Origin: Hyperoplus lanceolatus
Taxonomy: Eukaryota; Chordata; Actinopteri; Uranoscopiformes; Ammodytidae
Assembly: GCA_026929865.2 (NCBI GenBank)
Contig: JAMBYZ020000005.1
Location: forward strand, 56,953-120,952
Length of the DNA: 64,000 nucleotides
Reading direction: 5' to 3'
Below the pieces are notes generated by a model. It worked only from the letters and a program-made list of their open reading frames with translations, did not search any database and had not been told where the DNA came from. Below are positions 11,057 to 22,400 of this stretch, piece after piece (the stretch's first letter is position 1; the number at the start of each line of letters is the position of its first letter). The position numbers and the translations under genes were made by a program.

Positions 11057-11345
11057 GGTGACCTCATGGGGTGACCTCATGGGGATGTGAACTTTGACCC
11101 TGGAGTTGAATGACTCTGGAATAACAGGGCGTTTTTTTAAATTGAATCCAAAATCATATCTAATTTCTCTCATATTTTCAATATCAAGTGGGCTTTTATT
11201 CTGAAACTACACATCAGAATGTCCTGAAACTTTGTGTGTGGCCTCATGGGGTCGTGAACTATGACCCTGGAGTGGAATTTTCTGGAATAACAGGGCTTTT
11301 TTTTAATTGAATCTCGAAATCATATCTAATTTGTCTCATATTTTC
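11057..11345 (-). repeat. Inverted block B9 (289 bp)
   Basis: Near-consensus copy with GGGGATGTGAAC and GAATCTCGAAATC. Confidence 0.92.
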
Positions 11346-11818
11346 AAAATTAGATATGATTTTGGATTCAATAAAAAAAAAACGCCCTGTTATTCCAGAG
11401 TCATTCCACTCCAGGGTCATAGTTTACAACCCCATGGGGTCCCCCAAGAAGTTTCAGGACATTCTGATGTGTAGTTTCAAAATAAAAGCCCACTAGATAT
11501 TGAAAATATGAAAGAAATTAGATATGATTTTGGATTCAATTAAAAAAAAAACGCCCTGTTATTCCAGAGTCATTCCACTCCAGGGTCATAGTTCACGACC
11601 CCAAGAGGCCACACAAAAAGTTTCAGGACATTCTGATGTGTAGTTTCAGAATAAAAGCCCACTAGATATTGAAAATATGAGAGCAATTAGATATGATTTT
11701 GGATTCAATTTAAAAAAAAACGCCCTGTTATTCCAGAGTCATTCCACTGCAGGGTCATAATTTACAACCCCATGAGGTCACACAAGAAGATTCAGGACAT
11801 TCTGATGTGTACTTTCAG
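11346..11818 (+). repeat. Direct tract D9 (~2.8 monomers)
   Basis: Marked by ATAGTTTACAACC with CCATGGGGTCCCCC, then CCAAGAGGCCACAC (11601), then CTGCAGGGTCATAATTTAC. The same three marks occur in order at 26515-26988, 15,170 bp downstream. Confidence 0.93.
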
Positions 11819-12106
11819 GGTGACCTCATGGGGTGACCTCATGGGGTTGTGAACTTTGACCCTGGAGTTGAATGACTCTGGAATAACAGGGCGTTTTTTT
11901 AAATTGAATCCAAAATCATATCTAATTCTCTCATATTTTCAATATCAAGTGGGCTTTTATTCTGAAACTACACATCATAATGTCCTGAAACTTTGTGTGT
12001 GGCCTCATGGGGTCGTGAACTATGACCCTGGAATGGAATTTTCTGGAATAACAGGGCGTTTTTTTTTAATTGAATCGAAATCATATCTAATTTGTCTCAT
12101 ATTTTC
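11819..12106 (-). repeat. Inverted block B10 (288 bp)
   Basis: Has TAATTCTCTC, ACATCATAATG and GAATCGAAATC. Followed by the GAGTCGTTCC monomer, which also follows the blocks at 26989, 30094 and 31185. Confidence 0.92.
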
Positions 12107-13571
12107 AAAATTAGATATGATTTTGGATTCAATAAAAAAAAAAACGCCCTGTTATTCCAGAGTCGTTCCACTCCAGGGTCATAGTTCACAACCCCATGAG
12201 GTCCCCCAAGAAGTTTCAGGACATTCTGATGTGTAGTTTCAAAATAAAAGCCCACTAGATATTGAAAATATGAGAGAAATTAGATATGATTTTGGATTCA
12301 ATTTTTAAAAAAACTCCCTGTTATTCCAGAGTCATTCCACTCCAGGGTCCTAGTTCAAGACCCCATGAGGCCACACACAAAGTTTCAGGACATTTTGATG
12401 TGTAGTTTCAGAATAAAAGCCCACTAGATATTGAAAATATGAGAGAAATTAGATATGATTTTGGATTCAATTTTTAAAAAAACTCCCTGTTATTCCATAG
12501 ACATTCCACTCCAGGGTCATAGTTCACAACCCCATGAGGTCACCCAAGAAGTTTCAGGACATTCTGATGTGTAGTTCCAAAATAAAAGCCCACTAGATAT
12601 TGAAAATATGAGAGAAATTAGATATGATTTTGGATTCAATTTTTAAAAAAACGCCCTGTTATTCCAGAGTCATTCCACTCCAGGGTCATAGTTCACGACC
12701 CCATGAGGCCACACAAAAGGTTTCAGGACATTCTGATGTGTAGTTTCAGAATAAAAGCCCACTAGATATTGAAAATATGAGAGAAATTAGATATGATTTT
12801 GGATTCAATTTTTTAAAAAACGCCCTGTTATTCCAGAGTCATTCCACTCCAGGGTCATAGTTCACGACCCCATGAGGCCACAAAAAAAGTTTCAGGACAT
12901 TCTGATGTGTAGTTTCAGAATAAAAGCCCACTAGATATTGAAAATATGAGAAAAATTAGATATGATTTTGGATTCAATTTTAAAAAAAACGCCCTGTTAT
13001 TCCAGAGTTATTCCACTCCAGGGTCATAGTTCACAACCCCATGAGGTCCCCCAAGAAGTTTCAGGACATTCTGATGTGTAGTTTCAGAATAAAAGCCCAC
13101 TAGATATTGAAAATATGAGAGAAATTAGATATGATTTTGGATTCAATTTTTAAAAAAACGCCCTGTTATTCCAGAGTCATTCCACTCCAGGGTCATAGTT
13201 CACGACCCCATGAGGTCCCCCAAGAAGTTTCAGGACATTCTGATGTGTAGTTTCAGAATAAAAGCCCACTAGATATTGAAAATATGAGAGAAATTAGATA
13301 TGATTTTGGATTCAATTTAAAAAAAAACGCCCTGTTATTCCAGAGTCATTCCACTCCAGGGTCATCCAAGAAGTTTCAGGACATTCTGATGTGTAGTTTC
13401 AAAATAAAAGCCCACTAGATATTGAAAATATGAGAGAAATTAGATATGATTTTGGATTCAATTTTAAAAAAAACGCCATGTTATTCCAGAGTCATTCCAC
13501 TGCAGGGTCATAATTCACAACCCCATGAGGTCACACAAGAAGATTCAGGACATTCTGATGTGTACTTTCAG
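12107..13571 (+). repeat. Direct tract D10 (~8.8 monomers less a small deletion)
   Basis: Opens with GAGTCGTTCC (about 12160) and GGGTCCTAGTTCAAGACC. AAAAGGTTTCAGG is near 12715 and GAGTTATTCC near 13005. One monomer has lost about 24 bp at 13366 (GGGTCAT joins CCAAGAAG). Adding that back gives the expected 8.8-monomer length. Confidence 0.93.
13340..13381 (+). repeat. Monomer with ~24 bp internal deletion
   Basis: CTCCAGGGTCAT runs straight into CCAAGAAGTTTCAGG, omitting the AGTTCACAACCCCATGAGG part. It is the only clean short deletion of this kind in a direct monomer. The loss removes one arm of the junction-A type dyad. Confidence 0.85.
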
Positions 13572-13606
13572 GGTGACCTCATGGGGTGACCTCATGGGGT
13601 TGTGAA
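13514..13606. repeat. Exemplar junction A: long-loop hairpin with doubled 13-mer
   Basis: The + strand array meets the inverted block here. The left arm TTCACAACCCCATGAGGTCA (13514-13533) is perfectly complementary to the right arm at 13587-13606. The loop of 53 nt holds the end of the last direct monomer and a first copy of TGACCTCATGGGG (13574-13586), directly followed by a second copy (13587-13599). Pairing continues outward, imperfectly, through most of a monomer. The same arrangement occurs at almost every + to - switch in the window. Confidence 0.93.
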
Positions 13607-13860
13607 CTTTGACCCTGGAGTTGAATGACTCTGGAATAACAGGGCGTTTTTTTAAATTGAATCCAAAATCATATCTAATTTCTCTCATATTTTCAATATC
13701 AAGTGGGCTTTTATTCTGAAACTACACATCAGAATGTCCTGAAACTTGTGTGTGGCCTCATGGGGTCGTGAACTATGACCCTGGAATGGAATTTTCTGGA
13801 ATAACTGGGCGTTTTTTTTTAATTTAATCCGAAATCATATCTAATTTGTCTCATATTTTC
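13572..13860 (-). repeat. Inverted block B11 (289 bp, used as type copy)
   Basis: From junction A it reads the two 13-mers, GTTGTGAACTTTGACCC, GAATGACTCTGGAATAACAG, TTAAATTGAATCC, CAATATCAAGTGGGC, GTGTGGCCTCATGG, GGGTCGTGAACTATGACC, a second T-run and GAAATCATATCTAATTTGTC. Small marks are ATAACTGGGC and AATTTAATCC. Confidence 0.94.
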
Positions 13861-13877
13861 AAAATTAGATATGATTT
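13832..13877. repeat. Exemplar junction B: tight hairpin
   Basis: The inverted block returns to + orientation here. AAATCATATCTAATTT (13832-13847) pairs perfectly with AAATTAGATATGATTT (13862-13877) around a 14 nt loop (GTCTCATATTTTCA). With mismatches the stem extends outward into the TTGAATCC/GGATTCAA segment and the T-run/A-run. This short-loop dyad recurs about once per higher-order unit and could extrude as a cruciform in supercoiled DNA (inference). Confidence 0.93.
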
Positions 13878-16192
13878 TGTATTCAATAAAAAAAAAACGC
13901 CCTGTTATTCCAGAGTCATTCCACTCCAGGGTCATAGTTCACAACCCCATGAGGTCCCCCAAGAAGTTTCAGGACATTCTGATGTGTAGTTTCAAAATAA
14001 AAGCCCACTAGATATTGAAAATATGAGAGAAATTAGATATGATTTTGGATTCAATTTTTAAAAAAACTCCCTGTTATTCCAGAGTCATTCCACTCCAGGG
14101 TCATAGTTCACGACCCCATGAGGCCACACACAAAGTTTCAGGACATTTTGATGTGTAGTTTCAGAATAAAACCCCACTAGATATTGAAAATATGAGAGAA
14201 ATTAGATATGATTTTGGATTAAATTTAAAAAAAAACACCCTGTTATTCCAGAGTCATTCCACTCCAGGGTCATAGTTCACAACCCCATGAGGTCACCCAA
14301 GAAGTTTCAGGACATTCTGATGTGTAGTTTCAAAATAAAAGCCCACTAGATATTGAAAATATGAAAGAAATTAGATATGATTTTGGATTCAATTTTTTAA
14401 AAAACGCCCTGTTATTCCAGAGTCATTCCACTCCAGGGTCATAGTTCACGACCCCATGAGGCCACACAAAAAGTTTCAGGACATTCTGATGTGTAGTTTC
14501 AGAATAAAAGCCCACTAGATATTGAAAATATGAGAGAAATTAGATATGATTTTTGATTCAATTTTTTAAAAAACGCCCTGTTATTCCAGAGTCATTCCAC
14601 TCCAGGGTCATAGTTCACGACCCCATGAGGCCACAAAAAAAGTTTCAGGACATTCTGATGTGTAGTTTCAGAATAAAAGCCCACTAGATATTGAAAATAT
14701 GAGAAAAATTAGATATGATTTTGGATTCAATTTAAAAAAAAACGCCCTGTTATTCCAGAGTCATTCCACTCCAGGGTCATAGTTCACAACCCCATGAGGT
14801 CCCCCAAGAAGTTTCAGGACATTCTGATGTGTAGTTTCAGAATAAAAGCCCACTAGATATTGAAAATATGAGAGAAATTAGATATGATTTTGGATTCAAT
14901 TTTTAAAAAAACGCCCTGTTATTCCAGAGTCATTCCACTCCAGGGTCATAGTTCACGACCCCATGAGGTCCCCCAAGAAGTTTCAGGACATTCTGATGTG
15001 TAGTTTCAGAATAAAAGCCCACTAGATATTGAAAATATGAGAGAAATTAGATATGATTTTGGATTCAATTTAAAAAAAAACGCCCTGTTATTCCAGAGTC
15101 ATTCCACTCCAGGGTCATAGTTCACAACCCCATGAGGTCACCCAAGAAGTTTCAGGACATTCTGATGTGTAGTTTCAAAATAAAAGCCCACTAGATATTG
15201 AAAATATGAGAGAAATTAGATATGATTTTGGATTCAATTTTTAAAAAAACTCCCTGTTATTCCAGAGTCATTCCACTCCAGGGTCATAGTTCACGACCCC
15301 TTGAGGTCCCCCAAGAAGTTTCAGGACATTCTGATGTGTGGTTTGAGAATAAAAGCCCACTAGATATTGAAAATCTGAGAGAAATTAGATATGATTTTGG
15401 ATTCAATTTTTAAAAAAACGCCCTGTTATTCCAGAGTCATTCCACTCCAGGGTCATAGTTCACGACCCCATGAGGCCACACAAAAAGTTTCAGGACATTC
15501 TGATGTGTAGTTTCAGAATAAAAGCCCACTAGATATTGAAAATATGAGAGAAATTAGATATGATTTTGGATTCAATTTTTTAAAAAACGCCCTGTTATTC
15601 CAGAGTCATTCCACTCCAGGGTCATAGTTCACGACCCCATGAGGCCACAAAAAAAGTTTCAGGACATTCTGATGTGTAGTTTCAGAATAAAAGCCCACTA
15701 GATATTGAAAATATGAGAAAAATTAGATATGATTTTGGATTCAATTTAAAAAAAAACGCCCTGTTATTCCAGAGTCATTCCACTCCAGGGTCATAGTTCA
15801 CAACCCCATGAGGTCCCCCAAGAAGTTTCAGGACATTCTGATGTGTGGTTTGAGAATAAAAGCCCACTAGATATTGAAAATCTGAGAGAAATTAGATATG
15901 ATTTTGGATTCAATTTAAAAAAAAACGCCCTGTTATTCCAGAGTCATTCCACTCCAGGGTCATAGTTCACGACCCCATGAAGCCACACAAAAAGTTTCAG
16001 GATATTCTGATGTGTACTTTCAAAATAAAAGCCCACTTGATATTGAAAATATCAGAGAAATTAGATATGATTTTGGATTCAATTTTTAAAAAAACACCCT
16101 GTTATTCCAGAGTCATTCCACTGCAGGGTCATAATTCACAACCCCATGAGGTCACACAAGAAGATTCAGGACATTCTGATGTGTACTTTCAG
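13861..16192 (+). repeat. Direct tract D11 (~13.8 monomers)
   Basis: Two monomers about 507 bp apart carry GTGTGGTTTGAGAATAAAAG (about 15335 and 15841), a three-monomer internal duplication. The GAAGCC subtype precedes the junction monomer. The last part (from about 15.8 kb) matches the tract ending at 35587. Confidence 0.93.
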
Positions 16193-16481
16193 GGTGACCT
16201 CATGGGGTGACCTCATGGGTTTGTGAACTTTGACCCTGGAGTTGAATGACTCTGGAATAGCAGGGCGTTTTTTTAAATTGAATCCAAAATCATATCTAAT
16301 TCTCTCATATTTTCAATATCAAGTGGGCTTTTATTCTGAAACTACACATCAGAATGTCCTGAAACTTTGTGTGTGGCCTCATGGGGTCGTGAACTATGAC
16401 CCTGGAGTGGAATTTTCTGGAATAACAGGGCGTTTTTTTTTAATTGAATCCGAAATCATATCTAATTTGTCTCATATTTTC
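16193..16481 (-). repeat. Inverted block B12 (289 bp)
   Basis: Has GGGTTTGTGAAC, GAATAGCAGGG and a CAAAGTTAG junction B. All three are shared with the block at 35588. Confidence 0.93.
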
Positions 16482-17125
16482 AAAGTTAGATATGATTTTG
16501 GATTCAATTAAAAAAAAAAACGCCCTGTTATTCCAGAGTCATTCCACTCCAGGGTCATAGTTCACAACCCCATGAGGTCCCCCAAGAAGTTTCAGGACAT
16601 TCTGGTGTGTAGTTTCAAAATAAAAGCCCACTAGATATTGAAAATATGAGAGAAATTAGATATGATTTTGGATTCAATTTTTAAAAAAACTCCCCGTTAT
16701 TCCAGAGTCATTCCACTCCAGGGTCATAGTTCACGACCCCATGAGGCCACACAAAAAGTTTCAGGACATTCTGATGTGTAGTTTCAGAATAAAAGCCCAC
16801 TTGATATTGAAAATATGAGAAAAATTAGATATAATTTTGGATTCAATTAAAAAAAAAAAGCCCTGTTATTCCAGAGTCATTCCACTCCAGGGTCATAGTT
16901 CACGACCCCATGAGGCCACACAAAAAGTTTCAAGACATTCTGATGTGTAGTTTCATAATAAAAGCCCACTAGATATTGAAAATATGAGAGAAATTAGATA
17001 TGATTTTGGATTCAATTTTTAAAAAAACACCCTGTTATTCCAGAGTCATTCCACTGCAGGGTCATAATTCACAACCCCATGAGGTCACACAAGAAGATTC
17101 AGGACATTCTGATGTGTACTTTCAG
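16482..17125 (+). repeat. Direct tract D12 (~3.8 monomers)
   Basis: Marked by CTGGTGTGTAG, ACTCCCCGTTATTCC (16691) and AGATATAATTTTGG, all present at 36.0-36.2 kb. It ends with TTTCATAATAAAAG, a mark also found at about 37950, before the block at 38125. Confidence 0.93.
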
Positions 17126-17405
17126 GGTGACCTCATGGGGTGACCTCATGGGGTTGTGAACTTTGACCCTGGAGTTGAATGACTCTGGAATAACAGGACT
17201 TTTTTTTAAATTGAATCCAAAATCATATCTAATTTCTCTCATATTTTCAATATCAAGTGGGCTTTTATTCTGAAACTACACATCGAATGTCCTGAAACAG
17301 TTGTGGCCTCATGGGGAACTATGACCCTGAGTGGAATTTTCTGGAATAACAGGGCGTTTTTTTAAAATTGTATCCAAAATCATATCTAATTTCTCTCATA
17401 TTTTC
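17126..17405 (-). repeat. Inverted block B13 (280 bp)
   Basis: About 10 bases are missing at 17283-17335 (ACATCGAATG, ATGGGGAACTATG, CCTGAGTGG). The second half reads TTGTATCCAAAATC and TTTCTCTC, marks shared with the block at 38125. Confidence 0.9.
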
Positions 17406-18048
17406 AAAATTAGATATGATTTTGGATTCAATAAAAAAAAAACGCCCTGTTATTCCAGAGTCATTCCACTCCAGGGTCATAGTTCACGACCCCATGAGGT
17501 CCCCCAAGAAGTTTCAGGACATTCTGATGTGTAGTTTCAGAATAAAAGCCCTCTAGATATTGAAAATATGAGAGAAATTAGATATGATTTTGGATTCAAT
17601 TTTAAAAAAAACGCCCTGTTATTCCAGAGTCATTCCACTCCAGGGCCATAGTTCACGACCCCATGAGGCCACACAAAAAAGTTTCAGGACATTCTGATGT
17701 GTAGTTTCAGAATAAAAGCCCACTAGATATTGAAAATATGAGAGCAAGTAGATATGATTTTGGATTCAATTTTTTAAAAAACGCCCTGTTATTCCAGAGT
17801 CATTCCACTCCAGGGTCATAGTTCACGACCCCATGAAGCAACACAAAAAGTTTCAGGATATTCTGATGTGTACTTTCAAAATAAAAGCCCACTTGATGTT
17901 GAAAATATCAGAGAAATTAGATATGATTTTGGATTCAATTTTTAAAAAAACACCCTGTTATTCCAGAGTCATTCCACTGCAGGGTCATAATTCACAACCC
18001 CATGAGGTCACACAAGAAGATTCAGGACATTCTGATGTGTACTTTCAG
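17406..18048 (+). repeat. Direct tract D13 (~3.8 monomers)
   Basis: Markers in order: GCCCTCTAGATATTG, CAGGGCCATAG, GAGAGCAAGTAG, CATGAAGCAACAC and CTTGATGTTGAAAATATC. All recur in the tract 38409-39219, which has one extra monomer. Confidence 0.93.
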
Positions 18049-18333
18049 GGTGACCACATGGGGTGATCTCATGGGGTTGTGAACTTTGACCCTGGAGTTG
18101 AATGACTCTGGATAACAGGGCGTTTTTTAAATTGAATCCAAAATCATATCTAATTTCTCTCATTTTCAATATCAAGTGGGCTTTTATTCTGAATCTACAC
18201 ATCAGAATGTCCTGAAACTTTGTGTGTGGCCTCATGGGGTCGTGAACTATGCCCCTGGAGTGGCATTTTTCTGGAATAACAGGGCATTTTTTTTTAATTG
18301 AATCCGAAATCATATCTAATTTGTCTCATATTT
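18049..18333 (-). repeat. Inverted block B14 with shortened junction B
   Basis: First 13-mer reads TGACCACATGGGG. At junction B the loop and the AAAATTAGATAT arm are missing, so CATATTT runs straight into GATTTTGGATTC. The dyad is replaced by ATTGAATCCGAAATCA against TGATTTTGGATTCAAT with a loop of about 21 nt. The block at 39220 shares both changes. Confidence 0.92.
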
Positions 18334-19640
18334 GATTTTGGATTCAATAAAAAAAAAACGCCCTGTTATTCCAGAGTCATTCCACTCCAGGGTCATAGTT
18401 CACAACCCCATGGGGTCCCCCAAGAAGTTTCAGGACATTCTGATGTGTAGTTTCAAAATAAACGCCCACTAGATATTGAAAATATGAGAGAAATTAGATA
18501 TGATTTTGGATTCAATTTAAAAAAAAACGCCCTGTTATTCCAGAGTCATTCCACTCCAGGGTCATAGTTCACGACCCCATGAGGTCCCCCAAGAAGTTTC
18601 AGGACATTCTGATGTGTAGTTTCAGAATAAAAGCCCACTAGATATTGAAAATATGAGAGAAATTAGATATGATTTTGGATTCAATTTTAAAAAAAACGCC
18701 CTGTTAGTCCAGAGTCATTCCACTCCAGGGTCATAGTTCACAACCCCATGAGGTCACCCAAGAAGTTTCAGGACATGCTGATGTGTAGTTTCAGAATAAA
18801 AGCCCACTAGATATTGAAAATATGAGAGAAATTACATATGATTTTGGATTCATTTTAAAAAAAAACGCCCTGTTATTCCAGAGTCATTCCACTCCAGGGT
18901 CGTAGTTCACGACCCCATGAGGCCACACAAACAGTTTCAGGACATTCTGATGTGTAGTTTCAGAATAAAAGCCCACTAGATATTGAAAATATGAGAGAAA
19001 TTAGATATGATTTTGGATTCAATTTTAAAAAAAAAGCCCTGTTATTCCAGAGTCATTCCACTCCAGGGTCATAGTTCACAACCCCATGAGGTCACCCAAG
19101 AAGTTTCAGGACATGCTGATGTGTAGTTTCAGAATAAAAGCCCACTAGATATTGAAAATATGAGAGAAATTACATATGATTTTGGATTCATTTTAAAAAA
19201 AAACGCCCTGTTATTCCAGAGTCATTCCACTCCAGGGTCGTAGTTCACGACCCCATGAGGCCACACAAACAGTTTCAGGACATTCTGATGTGTAGTTTCA
19301 GAATAAAAGCCCACTAGATATTGAAAATATGAGAGAAATTAGATATGATTTTAAATTCAATTTAAAAAAAAACGCCCTGTTATTCCAGAGTCATTCCACT
19401 CCAGGGTCATAGTTCACAACCCCATGAGGTCACCCAAGAAGTTTCAGGACATTCTGATGTGTAGTTTCAAAATAAAAGCCCACTAGATATTGAAAATATG
19501 AGAGAAATTAGATATGATTTTGGATTCAATTTAAAAAAAAAAAGCCCTGTTATTCCACAGTCATTCCACTGCAGGGTCATAATTCAAAACCCCATGAGGT
19601 CACACAAGAAGATTCAGGATATTCTGATGTGTACTTTCAG
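18334..19640 (+). repeat. Direct tract D14 (~7.8 monomers)
   Basis: AATAAACGCCCACTAG near 18460 recurs near 39625. A two-monomer unit (about 338 bp) with ACATGCTGATG and GGGTCGTAGTTC occurs twice in tandem, at about 18.7-19.3 kb. The tract ends with TTCCACAGTCATTCC and AATTCAAAACCCC, the start of the 1.43 kb duplication. Confidence 0.92.
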
Positions 19641-20970
19641 GTTGACCTCATGGGGTGACCTCATGGGGTTGTGAACTTTGACCCTGGAGTTGAATCACTC
19701 TGGAATAACAGGGCGTTTTTTAAATTGAATCAAAATCATATCTAATTTCTCTCATATTTTCAATATCAAGTGGGCTTTTATTCTGAAACTACACATCAGA
19801 ATGTCCTGAAACTTTGGTTATGGGGTCATGGGTCGTGAACTATGACCCTGGAGTGGAATTTTCTGGAAGGTCTTTTTTTTTAATTGAATCCGAAATCATA
19901 TCTAATTTGTCTCATATTTTCAAAATTAGATATGATTTTGTATTCAATTAAAAAAAAAACGCCCTGTTATTCCAGAGCCTTTCCACTCCAGGGTCATAGT
20001 TCACAACCCCATGAGGTCCCCCAAGAAGTTTCAGGACATTCTGATGTGTAGTTTCAAAATAAAAGCCCACTAGATATTGAAAATATGAGAGAAATTAGAT
20101 ATGATTTTGGATTCAATTTTAAAAAAAACGCCCTGTTATTCCAGAGTCATTCCACTCCAGCGTCATAGTCCACGACCCCTCGAGGCCACACAAAAAGTTT
20201 CAGGACATTCTGATGTGTAGTTTCAGAATAAAAGCCCACTAGATATTGAAAATATGAGAGAAATTAGATATGATTTTGGATTCAATTTAAAAAAAAAAGC
20301 CCTGTTATTACAGAGTCATTCCACTCCAGGGTCATAGTTCACGACCCCATGAGGTCCCCCAAGAAGTTTCAGGACATTCTGATGTGTATTTTCAAAATAA
20401 AAGCCCACTAGATATTGAAAATATGAGAGAAATTAGATATGATTTTGGATTCAATTTAAAAAAAAACGCCCTGTTATTCCAGAGTCATTCCACTCCAGGG
20501 TCATAGTTCACAACCCCATGAGGTCACCCAAGAAGTTTCAGGACATTCTGATGTGTAGTTTCAAAATAAAATCCCACTAGATATTGAAAATATGAGAGAA
20601 ATTAGATATGATTTTGGATTCAATTTAAAAAAAAACGCCCTGTTATTCTAGAGTCATTCCACTCCAGGGTCATAGTTCACGACCCCATGAGGCCACACAA
20701 AAAGTTTCAGGACATTCTGATGTGTAGTTTCAGAATAAAAGCCCACTAGATATTGAAAATATGAGAGAAATTAGATATGATTTTGGATTCAATTTAAAAA
20801 AAACGCCCTGTTATTCCAGAGTCATTCCACTCCAGGGTCATAGTTCACAACCCCATGAGGTCCCCCAAGAAGTTTCAGGACATTCTGATGTGTAGTTTCA
20901 AAATAAAAGCCCACTAGATATTGAAAATATGAGAGAAATTAGATATGATTTTGGATTCAATTTAAAAAAA
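19540..20970. repeat. 1.43 kb tandem duplication, copy 1
   Basis: Covers a junction monomer with TTCCACAGTCATTCC, the block at 19641 and about six direct monomers, including the CTCGAG subtype (20179) and GTTATTACAGAG. The following 1.43 kb repeats the same order, so a complete higher-order unit was duplicated in tandem. Confidence 0.85.
19641..19921 (-). repeat. Inverted block B15 (281 bp)
   Basis: Has CAGGTTGACC, GTTGAATCACTC and a damaged patch at 19815-19870 (TTTGGTTATGGGGTCATGGG; GGGCG lost). Confidence 0.88.
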
Positions 20971-21072
20971 AAAAAGCCCTGTTATTCCACAGTCATTCCA
21001 CTGCAGGGTCATAATTCAAAACCCCATGAGGTCACACAAGAAGATTCAGGATATTCTGATGTGTACTTTCAG
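19922..21072 (+). repeat. Direct tract D15 (~6.8 monomers)
   Basis: Opens with ATTTTGTATTCAAT and contains the first CTCGAG-subtype monomer in the window (20155-20190). It ends with the same TTCCACAGTCATTCC junction monomer as the previous tract. Confidence 0.92.
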
Positions 21073-22400
21073 GGTGACCTCATGGGGTGACCTCATGGGG
21101 TTGTGAACTTTGACCCTGGAGTTGAATCACTCTGGAATAACAGGGCGTTTTTTAAATTGAATCCAAAAATCATATCTAATTTCTCTCATATTTTCAATTC
21201 AAGTGGGCTTTTATTCTGAAACCACATCAGAATGTCCTGAAACTTGTGTGTGGCCTCATGGGGTCGTGAACTATGACCCTGGAGTGGAGTTTTTCTGGAA
21301 TAACAGGGCGTTTTTTTTTTGAATCCGAAATCATATCTAATTTGTCTCATATTTTCAAAATTAGATATGATTTTGTATTCAATTAAAAAAAAAACGCCCT
21401 GTTATTCCAGAGTCATTCCACTCCAGGGTCATAGTTCACAACCCCATGAGGTCCCCCAAGAAGTTTCAGGACATTCTGATGTGTAGTTTCAAAATAAAAG
21501 CCCACTAGATATTGAAAATATGAGAGAAATTAGATATGATTTTGGATTCAATTTTAAAAAAAACGCCCTGTTATTCCAGAGTCATTCCACTCCAGCGTCA
21601 TATTCCACGACCCCTCGAGGCCACACAAAAAGTTTCAGGACATTCTGATGTGTAGTTTCAGAATAAAAGCCCACTAGATATTGAAAATATGAGAGAAATT
21701 AGATATGATTTTGGATTCAATTTAAAAAAAAAGCCCTGTTATTACAGAGTCATTCCACTCCAGGGTCATAGTTCACGACCCCATGAGGTCCCCCAAGAAG
21801 TTTCAGGACATTCTGATGTGTATTTTCAAAATAAAAGCCCACTAGATATTGAAAATATGAGAGAAATTAGATATGATTTTGGATTCAATTTAAAAAAAAA
21901 CGCCCTGTTATTCCAGAGTCATTCCACTCCAGGGTCATAGTTCACAACCCCATGAGGTCACCCAAGAAGTTTCAGGACATTCTGATGTGTAGTTTCAAAA
22001 TAAAAGCCCACTAGATATTGAAAATATGAGAGAAATTAGATATGATTTTGGATTCAATTTAAAAAAAAACGCCCTGTTATTCTAGAGTCATTCCACTCCA
22101 GGGTCATAGTTCACGACCCCATGAGGCCACACAAAAAGTTTCAGGACATTCTGATGTGTAGTTTCAGAATAAAAGCCCACTAGATATTGAAAATATGAGA
22201 GAAATTAGATACGATTTTGGATTCAATTTAAAAAAAACGCCCTGTTATTCCAGAGTCATTCCACTCCAGGGTCACAGTTCACAACCCCATGAGGTCCCCC
22301 AAGAAGTTTCAGGACATTCTGATGTGTAGTTTCAAAATAAAAGCCCACTAGATATTGAAAATATGAGAGAAATTAGATATGATTTTGGATTCAATTTAAA
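20971..22400. repeat. 1.43 kb tandem duplication, copy 2
   Basis: Follows copy 1 directly and matches it marker for marker (CTCGAG at 21614, GTTATTACAGAG, a TCTAGAGTCATTCC monomer). They part near 22.4 kb, where this copy continues into further direct monomers. Confidence 0.85.
21073..21356 (-). repeat. Inverted block B16 (284 bp)
   Basis: Shares GTTGAATCACTC with the block at 19641 but lacks its damaged patch, so that damage arose after the duplication or is a consensus error. Confidence 0.92.

Noticed and set aside
13572-13860. Inverted block as a transposon with terminal inverted repeats
   Set aside because: The block is itself 1.7 satellite monomers in reverse. There are no target-site duplications or coding capacity, and its ends pair with neighbouring satellite rather than with each other.
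13848-13861. Rho-independent terminator (hairpin plus T-run)
   Set aside because: The stem is AT-rich, the T-run belongs to the monomer, and the context is eukaryotic satellite without genes.
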